From NCBI GenBank assembly GCA_017615795.1, contig JAFZZK010000005.1, positions 98,810 through 162,809 of the forward strand: a DNA stretch of 64,000 nucleotides, written 5' to 3'. Positions 37,118-45,009 of this stretch are shown here, piece after piece. The first letter of the stretch is position 1. Each line of letters starts with the position of its first letter. The translations under genes and the position numbers were made by a program. This DNA is from Bacteroidales bacterium. Lineage in GTDB: Bacteria > Bacteroidota > Bacteroidia > Bacteroidales > WCHB1-69. The notes below the pieces were generated by a model that saw nothing but the letters and a program-made list of their open reading frames with translations, was not told where the DNA came from and did no database searches.

Positions 37118-38770
37118 ATGAAAGAATTTGAAAATTTACGCCCAGGAATCACGGTAAAACACCCCTGTCCCGACAAGTCCGCCTACGGGAAAGCACAGGC
37201 AGCCGACCTCTTTGAAGAAAACGGCCTCTGGGGACTGAAAAACGCTGACGGCACCACACTGTACCCACCCGAATACCTGTTCATCGGAAAGTGCATCGAC
37301 AACATCCTCTTCATCAAGCCCAACTGGCACTACACAAAACTGTGGCCATCTAGCTCCACCGAAAGCGGCTACCTCGGCGAGGATGAACGCCCCTACATCG
37401 TCAATGGCAAGGCGGGATTCAAAACGGGCGGCAAAATCATCATCCCCGCCGAATACGACTACCTGTCCGTCTGCTTCGGCAGCGAGGAAGGTCGGGTATT
37501 TTATGCCGTAAAGGACGGACGGGGCATGTATTTGGACGAAACCGGCAAGGAGGTGCTGACCCGGGTGCGGTGCTTCGAGGGCGAAAAGGCACAGCACTCC
37601 CCTTTCTGGCTCACCACCGACGATTTCGACTATTTCACCACAATAAACTATGTGGGCAAACCTTGTGAGCAGAACCCCAACGTGGTCAAGATTGATGGCG
37701 CATGGGTGGAGCTGGACCGCTACTGCAAAGAGGAGATTTTGCAGATGCTCATCGACCCCGCCGCCGACCTCGCCCTCACCGAAAAGAACCTGCAGCTGCT
37801 GTGCAATCCGTTCTCGTATGAATACAGTTTCTATTTCGCCAACGCCAAAGGCAAAAATCCGCTCCGGCAGTGCCTGCAGCAACTGAACCAGATGCACGCT
37901 TTCGACAACTCGTGGTATTACATTGTCAAGATATGGCAGGCACCCGGCGAGCACCTCCCGGCCAAGGAACTCCGTCAGTTTGAACGCGACCTCAGATGGG
38001 TGGACAAGCTTTTCCAGGACGAGTACTCCACGGGCGAAGAGGTCATGCTGGGCGACCCGCTCTTTGCTGTCGGCCACAGCGACCGCCTGCAGCCCGGCGA
38101 GGTGCGGATGCTGATGATCACCCACTACTACGAACGCAGCTTCCCACCCCACTTTGAATACGAATGGGTTGAAAAAAGGGAGACTCTCCCGCTGTGCCAA
38201 CTCAAAGATGAAATTCCATGGCTCCGGAATGAATTGGACACGACGATACAGGAGCCCTACCGCGAAGAGGTCTTTCAGGACCAACTGCTCAAATGCATCT
38301 CCGGCATGAAGTATTATCCAGAGCAAAGCTGGGAAGAGGCACGCGAAGCACTTGAATTCTTCCTTGAACTGGGGAGCCCTGTCCGACATTCCCTGCACTC
38401 GTTTCTGAAGCAGGCCAACCGCTATGCCAAACAAAAGAAACCCAATGCGCAAGCCGTCCGTTTCTTCCTGAACGCCGCCCTTTGGGCCATAAAAAAAGGC
38501 GACATTGTGAACGAAGTGCGCAACGGCAAATCCTCGATGGACCTCGCAAGTGCATTGTTAGCCACTCAAAACTCCTTCCACTGTTTTAACCTCCCAATCC
38601 CCAGACTCATTGACGAAATCTGTATGGCATTGATCCTGACGGGGGCTAAAACCTACCATTTATTGAAGAAAGAACGCAATGCCAACACCGACTATTTCAA
38701 GGAGTTGGAATACCTTCGGCATGAGGGAACATCCGACAAGGTGATGCCGGGACTGACCATAATCAGGTAA
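37118..38770 (+). CDS. WG-repeat-like protein, uncharacterised
   Basis: A 550-residue protein starting MKEFENLRPGITVKHPC; a longer frame from 37094 would begin inside the promoter. About residues 28-160 carry WG/KWG-like repeats (NGLWGLKNADGTTLYPPEY, GFKTGGKIIIPAEYDYL, VKDGRGMYLDETGKEV). The remaining 390 residues are helical and charged with no recognised domain. There is no signal peptide, so it should be cytoplasmic. It stands alone behind repeated promoter module 1. Confidence 0.75.
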   Translation: MKEFENLRPGITVKHPCPDKSAYGKAQAADLFEENGLWGLKNADGTTLYPPEYLFIGKCIDNILFIKPNWHYTKLWPSSSTESGYLGEDERPYIVNGKAGFKTGGKIIIPAEYDYLSVCFGSEEGRVFYAVKDGRGMYLDETGKEVLTRVRCFEGEKAQHSPFWLTTDDFDYFTTINYVGKPCEQNPNVVKIDGAWVELDRYCKEEILQMLIDPAADLALTEKNLQLLCNPFSYEYSFYFANAKGKNPLRQCLQQLNQMHAFDNSWYYIVKIWQAPGEHLPAKELRQFERDLRWVDKLFQDEYSTGEEVMLGDPLFAVGHSDRLQPGEVRMLMITHYYERSFPPHFEYEWVEKRETLPLCQLKDEIPWLRNELDTTIQEPYREEVFQDQLLKCISGMKYYPEQSWEEAREALEFFLELGSPVRHSLHSFLKQANRYAKQKKPNAQAVRFFLNAALWAIKKGDIVNEVRNGKSSMDLASALLATQNSFHCFNLPIPRLIDEICMALILTGAKTYHLLKKERNANTDYFKELEYLRHEGTSDKVMPGLTIIR

Positions 38771-38800
38771 ATAACGATACACAAGCAAAACGACAAAATC

Positions 38801-39235
38801 ATGAACCATTACACAGGAAATATCACTCCGGGAAAGGACATCATCTTTGTGTTCGGCAGCAACCCGGAAGGAAAGCACGGGGCGGGCTCGGCAAAGGTCG
38901 CCCTCCAGAAATTCGGTGCCAAGTACGGCAAAGGCGACGGCCTTCACGGCAACTCGTACGCGCTGATTACCACCGAGATGCGGAAAGGATGGCCACGCAT
39001 CACCTTGGAACAGATTACCGACAATGTGCGTCGCCTCTACGAGGTGGCGCGGAAGATGCCGGACAAAAAATTCATGATTGCCTACCGCAACCAACCCGAC
39101 CAGAGAACCCTCTGCGGCTACACGGGCGCGCAGATGATGAAATGCTTTCTCTCAGCCGGCGACATCCCCGACAACATCTGGTTCAGCGAGGAGTGGTACA
39201 AGGCCATCACAAGCTCAAAAGAACAAATATTATGA
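38801..39235 (+). CDS. Phage-type 'FVFGSN...HGAG' domain protein
   Basis: A 144-residue protein beginning MNHYTGNITPGKDIIFVFGSN. The motif FVFGSNPEGKHGAGSAKVA, then GLHGNSYALIT and a later MIAYRNQP, match a small domain common in phage and prophage hypothetical proteins (FVFGSNLAGRHGAGAA type). The layout of glycine motifs and strands resembles a Rossmann or macro-like nucleotide-binding fold, but that is an inference. Its stop codon overlaps the start of the following LRR gene (ATGA), indicating coupling. Confidence 0.7.
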   Translation: MNHYTGNITPGKDIIFVFGSNPEGKHGAGSAKVALQKFGAKYGKGDGLHGNSYALITTEMRKGWPRITLEQITDNVRRLYEVARKMPDKKFMIAYRNQPDQRTLCGYTGAQMMKCFLSAGDIPDNIWFSEEWYKAITSSKEQIL

Positions 39236-40614
39236 GTTTAGACATTTACGAAAGAAGAGAGTACCGCCAAAACGGCTTCGTCTATCTACTTGACGATGAA
39301 GAGAAAACGGCGTGGATTAAGCATGGCCGCATCAAGCGGTGCCGCCGTTACCGCCTGCCCGACTATATGATGATCGACGGAGTGCGCTACACCATCGTCG
39401 GTGTAGAAGCCGGTGCTTACAACCATCCCCGCACACTCCACCATTTGGTGATCTCCGACAGCATCCACGATTTTGACGAGTATTGTTTCGACGGCTTCAA
39501 GAATCTGGAATCCATCCATCTAGGCAAAGGATGGGATTATCTGGACGGCTGGTATTTCATCAACTGTCCCAAACTGCGGACAATCCATATTGACAAATTC
39601 AATCCGTACCTGAAAGTACATGACGGGATGGTGCTGTCAAAAGACGGGAAAAAGGTGTATCTGGGATTCTCAAACCGCAAGCACCTCACCATTCCCGAGG
39701 GTGTGGAAGAAATTGGGCAGTATGCTTTCTGGCATCACAAGAAACTGGAAACCATACAATTTCCGAAGACACTTCGCAAGATAGGCGACAACAGTTTCTC
39801 CAACTGTCCGAAATTACGCAGTGTGGTGCTTCCCGAAGGTTTTAGGGAATGTGTTGTGCAGAGTTTCATAGAAAACGAGAACTTGAATCTCATTGATTTT
39901 CCTGCCACCTTTTTAAAGTTGGGTTATCAAACGATGGTAGTTTGTCCTAACCTGCAGACCATTGTGCTTCGAGCACCGCAAGTGGTGGAGACATCGGATG
40001 GCCATCCCTACGGCGGCATACCCACCGACACCTGTCGTCTGTACGTGCCTGCCGATTTAGTGGAGCTGTATCGGAAACATCCTGTGTGGAAGGCGTTTAA
40101 GTATATTTTCCCCATCGAAAAATATGCCAACTATGAAATTCCGTTTCAAACCCTATCAAATCACGATGATGTGTTCGACCTCAACAAAATCCCAATAGAG
40201 GTTTTGGACAAAGGATGGAAACGATACCGTCCATATTTGCTAAAGGGAGATGAACAACATCCCTTGCAGTTCGGCAGGCCAATCGGAGGCGACACACCAC
40301 TCTCTGTTCTCCAAAACATAAGAGACGTGATTACCCATACTTTTGAGATTGATGAAAAACAATTTGTCATAACAGAAGATAAGGGGGAGCCATTGATTTC
40401 CATTCTCATTGCCCTCTGCGATGACAATGTGGAGGTGATGGAAGCGGCGATGCAGACACAATGGTATTTCAAAGAGAATTCCCCCTGCAACCAACTGCTG
40501 GAAGACCTCAAAGGACGCCGATGGATGAATGTCCGTTTCAAAATCAAAGACAGACCCCGCTACCAATCTGCATGGGACCATCTTTGCGAGATTGAAAATA
40601 ACGTAGGAAAATAG
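39232..40614 (+). CDS. BspA-type leucine-rich repeat protein
   Basis: A 460-residue protein from the ATG at 39232 (MSLDIYERREYRQNGF), which overlaps the previous stop codon. The frame is open further upstream, but only over the preceding gene. Residues about 45-240 contain LRR_5 repeats (FDGFKNLESIHLGKG, FINCPKLRTIHID, LTIPEGVEEIGQYAFWHHKKLETIQFPKTLRKIGDNSFSNCP in successive units). The C-terminal 180 residues are not repetitive and match nothing I recognise. No signal peptide, so it is an intracellular member, unlike the surface BspA proteins. Confidence 0.83.
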   Translation: MSLDIYERREYRQNGFVYLLDDEEKTAWIKHGRIKRCRRYRLPDYMMIDGVRYTIVGVEAGAYNHPRTLHHLVISDSIHDFDEYCFDGFKNLESIHLGKGWDYLDGWYFINCPKLRTIHIDKFNPYLKVHDGMVLSKDGKKVYLGFSNRKHLTIPEGVEEIGQYAFWHHKKLETIQFPKTLRKIGDNSFSNCPKLRSVVLPEGFRECVVQSFIENENLNLIDFPATFLKLGYQTMVVCPNLQTIVLRAPQVVETSDGHPYGGIPTDTCRLYVPADLVELYRKHPVWKAFKYIFPIEKYANYEIPFQTLSNHDDVFDLNKIPIEVLDKGWKRYRPYLLKGDEQHPLQFGRPIGGDTPLSVLQNIRDVITHTFEIDEKQFVITEDKGEPLISILIALCDDNVEVMEAAMQTQWYFKENSPCNQLLEDLKGRRWMNVRFKIKDRPRYQSAWDHLCEIENNVGK

Positions 40615-40652
40615 TATTTTTACAAAAAAAGAGAACCAATAATCCCAAAACC

Positions 40653-41453
40653 ATGCATATCGATACCATTTACAAATTGACCCTTTACAACACACGGCCA
40701 CCACGTCGGGAAAAATGCCATTATCCAACCTTTCATTTAGAAGGCCGTGAATCGGCCTATTTCCGTACCAAAGAGGATGCGGAAGCAGCTATGCCCCACA
40801 TTTGCGGCCACAGCTTGAGCGACCGCTATTGCTGGGTGTTGAGCGAACTGCCGTTGGGGATGACTTTTCTCCCTGAGGAAAGTTTCTCGGAAAGAGTGTA
40901 CCTCCCCGACGGACAGCTCTGGAGCGAAAGACCGTATGCCGACATGTTCCCCTGTGACATCCCCAGGCCATACAGTGAGATTGAATTTGACAACTATGTT
41001 TATGGCCGTCGCTTTTTTGCTGGAAGAAGACCTGAGGAGATACGCTTCCAACCGGGCGACATCATTGAAATTCTCTGTTACCCAGGCAATCACTACTGGG
41101 GAGACGGCTCTGTGGAGTTGGCCATTGTAATCAACACGCCTCCCACAGTGGATGAAATAGCAAAACGAGCAGAGCATTATCTGAAAACCGCCAAAGATCT
41201 CACGGGCGACCGCGGCTTCGATCTCGGCACTACTTTTGATGTGCATAACGATACGTATGCCATCGTCTCCGCCTACGTGTCCGCCGATACGGAGGATAAC
41301 CCCGTCGACTTTTGTCCTACCCATTGTGCCATGATGCCTCGGATGGAGATGGTTTCCGCCCGGATGCGAAACAAGTTGGAGCGATTGCGGGAGAAAGTGA
41401 TGGCGAACGAAGATTGGCTGAAAAAACTGAAAAGGCATGATATTCTCTGCTAA
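40653..41453 (+). CDS. IRFQPGD-family protein A, uncharacterised
   Basis: A 266-residue protein, the most divergent of four paralogues in the window. It begins MHIDTIYKL, like MKTIFKL and MDTIFKL in the others. It has the linker YLPDGQLWSE in place of YTADGQPND, and the core GRRPEEIRFQPGDIIEI followed by VELAIVINTPPT. Its last codons form part of the CTGCTAATAGCAG box of the next promoter. A weak -7-like TATTTTTA lies about 30 nt before the start. Function unknown. Confidence 0.75.
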   Translation: MHIDTIYKLTLYNTRPPRREKCHYPTFHLEGRESAYFRTKEDAEAAMPHICGHSLSDRYCWVLSELPLGMTFLPEESFSERVYLPDGQLWSERPYADMFPCDIPRPYSEIEFDNYVYGRRFFAGRRPEEIRFQPGDIIEILCYPGNHYWGDGSVELAIVINTPPTVDEIAKRAEHYLKTAKDLTGDRGFDLGTTFDVHNDTYAIVSAYVSADTEDNPVDFCPTHCAMMPRMEMVSARMRNKLERLREKVMANEDWLKKLKRHDILC

Positions 41454-41494
41454 TAGCAGAAAACGGCCCCGCATAATCATCAATCGTATTTTTG
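41447..41494 (+). promoter_or_regulatory. Repeated promoter module 2
   Basis: CTGCTAATAGCAG (41447-41459) lies 27 nt before the -7 box TATTTTTG (41487-41494). The box overlaps the stop codon of the preceding gene. The spacer differs from module 1 at only two positions or so. Confidence 0.7.
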
Positions 41495-41573
41495 CGGCGT
41501 GAAATTTGGAAATAGAAATTACGAACATAAAAGATACCAATACGAAGTTTCAGAATTATATAGAGCCCTTTGT

Positions 41574-42236
41574 ATGAAAACCATCTTCAAACTTGAAAAA
41601 TGCTATTTGAAAGAGCATTGCCGGATGCGGGAGCACGGTTTCATCCGGCCGGCAGGCTATCTCGACCTGGGATTCTTCTCCTCTCGGAAAAAAGCGGAGA
41701 AGTTCATGCGGCAGTACATTGCCGACACCTGCGACCCCAACACATTCGCTTTCTTCATCTTTGAGGACATGGTGGACGGAGTCCGATATTCCACCCGTTT
41801 CGCTTGCAAGTCGCGCTACTCCTATACGGCGGACGGCAAGCTGAACGACTACAGCGACGTGTCCACCAATGGGAAAGCACGTTACTACGGGCGGACACCC
41901 GACCGAATCCGATTCCAACCCGGCGACATCGTGGAGGTGACTGATTACGACGGGATTGAACTGTGTATCGTGGCAGCGCCTCCGCGCACAGTGGAAGAGT
42001 GTCAGGCCATGATGGAATGTTGCAGGGAACATCTTCGCAAATACCTCCACCGCGAGCCCACACCGCAAGAGGTGGCCGCCGACTACCCGCTGGACGACAC
42101 CGACGACACCTACTGCGTGCTTCAACACTACGGCGACGGTGCCCACGAGCATCTGCCCCCTATCTCCTTATTCAAACCCACCCGAAGAATCACCAAAGCA
42201 CAGCGCGAACTGCTGCTGTCGTTGAAACAAAAATAA
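41574..42236 (+). CDS. IRFQPGD-family protein B, uncharacterised
   Basis: A 220-residue protein starting MKTIFKLEK at 41574. A GTG at 41499 opens a longer frame, but it lies almost at the predicted transcription start and the added residues do not match the paralogues. Shared features are GFFSSRKKAEKFM, SYTADGKLND, YGRTPDRIRFQPGDIVEV, ELCIVAAPPRTVEE, DDTYCVL with a following HEH, and a C-terminal FKPTRRITKAQREL. The leader of about 70 nt behind module 2 is longer than for the other genes. The next paralogue starts 13 nt downstream. Confidence 0.78.
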   Translation: MKTIFKLEKCYLKEHCRMREHGFIRPAGYLDLGFFSSRKKAEKFMRQYIADTCDPNTFAFFIFEDMVDGVRYSTRFACKSRYSYTADGKLNDYSDVSTNGKARYYGRTPDRIRFQPGDIVEVTDYDGIELCIVAAPPRTVEECQAMMECCREHLRKYLHREPTPQEVAADYPLDDTDDTYCVLQHYGDGAHEHLPPISLFKPTRRITKAQRELLLSLKQK

Positions 42237-42249
42237 AAACAACAATTTT

Positions 42250-43002
42250 ATGAAAACCATTTTTGAATTAATCCGGATTTACACCAGCAGCAAAGCGCGC
42301 TATCCGCTCAGGAAAACCCGCACATACGACCTGGGGCTGTTCTCCACCTTGGCGAAAGCGGAAACGCAGATGCGCAAAGATGTGAATGAGTGCCAAGAAT
42401 ACGAACAGGAACGGCTGAAAGACATTGCCGAAGACGAAGAAAGCCGCAACGATGAAAAACGCTTCGGGCACGAAATTGTGTTGGCATACAAGATTACGGA
42501 GTACGAACTTGACATGGAGATTTATAACAGTACCCAGTCGGTGCGCACCTACACCGCCGACGGGCAGCCCAACGACGAATGCCTGCTTGACACCGCTTGC
42601 GAACGCCATTTCAAAGGCCGCACACCCGACCAGATCCGCTTCCAGCCCGGCGACATCGTGGAGGTGATTACCGAATGGAGAGCGGAGCTCTGCGTGGTGG
42701 GACACGCACAACCCACGACAGAGGATTATGCTAACTATCGCAAGCGCTGTTGGGAAGAATGTAGAAAAGACTGCTCAAAGCCACCATGTTGCGATAAAAG
42801 CATTGACTACAAGGAGGAGTACTGCAGATTCCATTGGGATTACAGCGACGACGGATATTTGACGTATTCCCTCGGAGAGGGCGACACCCACTTCCATCCC
42901 GAATCGCCTTTGGTGTTCCGTCCCACCAAGCCCGTGTCGAAAGCGTTGCGGGAGAAACTGCGGGCGAAACTTGAGGAGATGAAACGGCTCCATGAACCAT
43001 AG
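42250..43002 (+). CDS. IRFQPGD-family protein C, uncharacterised
   Basis: A 250-residue paralogue starting MKTIFELIRIY. It matches protein D (53975) along most of its length: LGLFSTLAKAETQM, SVRTYTADGQPNDECLLD, FKGRTPDQIRFQPGDIVEV, ELCVV, DYSDDGYLTYSL, HFHPESPLVFRPTKPVS. A Cys-rich insert (CWEECRKDCSKPPCCDK) near residues 165-185 is peculiar to this copy. Probably co-transcribed with protein B. Its stop codon lies beside the 26-bp palindrome at 43000. Confidence 0.78.
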   Translation: MKTIFELIRIYTSSKARYPLRKTRTYDLGLFSTLAKAETQMRKDVNECQEYEQERLKDIAEDEESRNDEKRFGHEIVLAYKITEYELDMEIYNSTQSVRTYTADGQPNDECLLDTACERHFKGRTPDQIRFQPGDIVEVITEWRAELCVVGHAQPTTEDYANYRKRCWEECRKDCSKPPCCDKSIDYKEEYCRFHWDYSDDGYLTYSLGEGDTHFHPESPLVFRPTKPVSKALREKLRAKLEEMKRLHEP

Positions 43003-43025
43003 AGACGTTTCATGAAACGTCTCTA
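43000..43025. repeat. 26-bp perfect palindrome (TAGAGACG family)
   Basis: TAGAGACGTTTCA followed by its reverse complement; same family as 37014-37041 with a different core. It overlaps the stop codon of the gene before it and is followed by CAAATCCCC and promoter module 3. Confidence 0.85.
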
Positions 43026-43032
43026 CAAATCC

Positions 43033-43080
43033 CCGCTAATAGCAGAAAACGTCCCCGCATCATTTCCGATCGTATCTTTG
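43033..43080 (+). promoter_or_regulatory. Repeated promoter module 3
   Basis: CCGCTAATAGCAG (43033-43045, one change from the other two boxes) lies 27 nt before the -7 box TATCTTTG (43073-43080). The gene starts at 43105. Confidence 0.68.
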
Positions 43081-43104
43081 CTACGTAATTAAAAACAAAC
43101 CATT

Positions 43105-43599
43105 ATGTACATAAATGAAGAATCTTACAAGAAACATCTCCAGAATTACATTGGAGAAGACACCTCACGCAGAACCCTTTACAACTGGGACATTGAGGAT
43201 GGTTTTCTGACGCCGGAATCCGACCTGACCGAGTATGAGGCCAAACAGCAATGGGAAACATTCAACCGTTTGCTGGATGAGGTGGAGAATGAGAGTGCCG
43301 AAAGGGAGTATGCCCATCAGAAAAACATGTTGCAGAGGATGTATAATGCACCTCAATACTCCCCACTGATGCACTGGAACGAGAAATACAAGACAGCGGC
43401 ATTCGAGAACATGACTCCCGTCATCTGTATCCAGGACCTTGTTGACTGGAAATATGCCATCAGCGCCGTGCCTGATGAGAAAGTTTCGGAAGAGTTGGAC
43501 GGCTTTTGTGTTCCATGTTTCTTCGAAAGAGGCAAACTCATTGTTGAATACGCCAGCTTAGATGAGATGGTCCGGGATGGCTGGCGGGTGGGGAGTTGA
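43105..43599 (+). CDS. Uncharacterised small soluble protein
   Basis: A 164-residue protein starting MYINEESYKKHLQNYIG. The first half is helical and acidic; the second half looks like alternating strands (VICIQDLVDWKYAI, VCVPCFFERGKLIVEYAS). No family recognised. It is a stand-alone gene behind module 3, and a long terminator-like hairpin follows at 43679. Confidence 0.72.
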   Translation: MYINEESYKKHLQNYIGEDTSRRTLYNWDIEDGFLTPESDLTEYEAKQQWETFNRLLDEVENESAEREYAHQKNMLQRMYNAPQYSPLMHWNEKYKTAAFENMTPVICIQDLVDWKYAISAVPDEKVSEELDGFCVPCFFERGKLIVEYASLDEMVRDGWRVGS

Positions 43600-43641
43600 T
43601 GTTTAACCGTTATTTTGTCTCAGGAAATAGATACTACTGGT

Positions 43642-43665
43642 GTACAGGCAACCAGCATTCATTTT
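43642..43665 (+). repeat. 24-nt direct repeat, copy 1
   Basis: A stretch starting GTACAGGCAACCAGCATTC occurs identically here and at 48468-48491. In both places it contains an ACCAG preceded by CTGG, able to form a small hairpin. The second copy abuts a start codon; this copy is in non-coding sequence. Confidence 0.8.
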
Positions 43666-43678
43666 GCGGCATCAATAT

Positions 43679-43768
43679 AGTTTGCGTTGCGGTTGTAGGC
43701 GAATATCGCTCACTCATATAATCATAATAGCCATTATGGATTATGGCCGCACGCAAACTTTTTATTTT
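43679..43768 (+). terminator. Long branched hairpin with T-rich tail
   Basis: AGTTTGCGTTGCGG (43679-43692) pairs with CCGCACGCAAACT (43747-43759) with one bulge. An inner inverted repeat lies within the loop (ATAATCATAA / TTATGGATTAT). The tail TTTTTATTTT follows. It could be a terminator for 43105 or part of a structured RNA. Apart from this and the 24-nt repeat I see nothing in 43600-43916. Confidence 0.5.
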
Positions 43769-43916
43769 CCATCAAATACTCACCACACTCTCCCAATATT
43801 TTTTCTTATTGTTTTAATTTTTTCGCGTTTTTCCCTTCCTTCCCATGCGAAGTCCTGATAAAACGCGAGGAAGGAGAATCGTGAGATCACATAAGAATTT
43901 TATCAGATTTGTTCTT

Positions 43917-45005
43917 TTACGGATTTTTATTACAAATTTTTGCAATGTTATCCAAAACGTTTTTAATAACTTTAAATTCTTTATTCAGATCAAGAGTCTT
44001 GAAGTAAATAACATTGCCTTGGTTAAAGGTCATTTTTCCATCTAAAACTTGTGTGGGATCTTCGGGTTGAGCATAGAGTAGCATTCCATCAACTTTCCCT
44101 TCCTTTTTTTTGTCATGATTGAAAACATAAGATTCGATTTGGTACAAATTCCACGTGTGTAGCTTTTTTTTATCGTAGCGGGTAGTCAAAGTTCTGCCGT
44201 AATATTTTGCATCAATTATTAGAGTTCTCTCATTTCCGTTTCTTTTCTCTCCATTTAGCATTATATCAGTTTGCATAGTTGGAATATATTCCTTGTCAGA
44301 AGCGCTTTCATCAATATTCCAATCTACGTATGGTGCTTTGGGGTCTAAATAATGATGTTCTTTCTGAAAATAACCCAGCAGAAATTTCTCGTATAACCGA
44401 CTCATTTTTTGATCATCGTCCCAAAAACCTTTCATTTTGGTTGTACCATCTTTTTCATTAATGATTTTTGTGTCAATGACTAAAAAACAAATGTAAAGGA
44501 GCATAGGATATAGCCCGCTGTTTCTGTTGAATTTGAGATTGTTCCATTTAACAGTATCAAGTCTAATGGTCTTCACATTATCAAACAGCAATAGAAGCTG
44601 CTTGATTCTCTGTTTCCTTTGAGAATCCACATCGGATTTTCCTTTGAGAATCAGCAAAGTGGATTTAATAATTTGATTAAAGACATTGTCTTCAGACCAC
44701 TCGTCAAACTCACATGCCAACTCCAATTTGTTTTGAATCCGATTGGCAATGGTTCCTTGCAGATCTAATTTTCCTCGAAAAGAAGGTAAGGATTCGTTTT
44801 GTATGATATATGTTTTATGCAGACCCTGCTTGGCTTGTTGAGAAACTCCCAATATGAGCATTTCGGAGAAAAGATCATCAATGTTATTAAATTTCTCTTT
44901 TCCTATTCTTTCCTCAATGGCCTTTAAAGAGAGATTGCAAAAAGCATACGACAACATATAAAATATGTTGAGGACAGGGATATTCTTGTTTTGTCCGCTT
45001 ATCAT
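43917..45005 (-). CDS. mcrC: McrC-like nuclease subunit of a McrBC type IV restriction system
   Basis: A 362-residue protein of the McrC/LlaJI family. The N-terminal half is helical, with IPVLNIFYMLSYAF near the start and LPSFRGKLDLQGTI around residue 75. The C-terminal PD-(D/E)XK site is visible as TDIML followed by LIIDAKYYG (about 243-275). McrC binds the McrB ring and cuts DNA containing modified bases. It lies 4 nt downstream of mcrB. The segment is more AT-rich than its neighbours, which suggests horizontal acquisition. Confidence 0.9.
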   Translation of the reverse strand: MISGQNKNIPVLNIFYMLSYAFCNLSLKAIEERIGKEKFNNIDDLFSEMLILGVSQQAKQGLHKTYIIQNESLPSFRGKLDLQGTIANRIQNKLELACEFDEWSEDNVFNQIIKSTLLILKGKSDVDSQRKQRIKQLLLLFDNVKTIRLDTVKWNNLKFNRNSGLYPMLLYICFLVIDTKIINEKDGTTKMKGFWDDDQKMSRLYEKFLLGYFQKEHHYLDPKAPYVDWNIDESASDKEYIPTMQTDIMLNGEKRNGNERTLIIDAKYYGRTLTTRYDKKKLHTWNLYQIESYVFNHDKKKEGKVDGMLLYAQPEDPTQVLDGKMTFNQGNVIYFKTLDLNKEFKVIKNVLDNIAKICNKNP

Positions 45006-45009
45006 ATTC

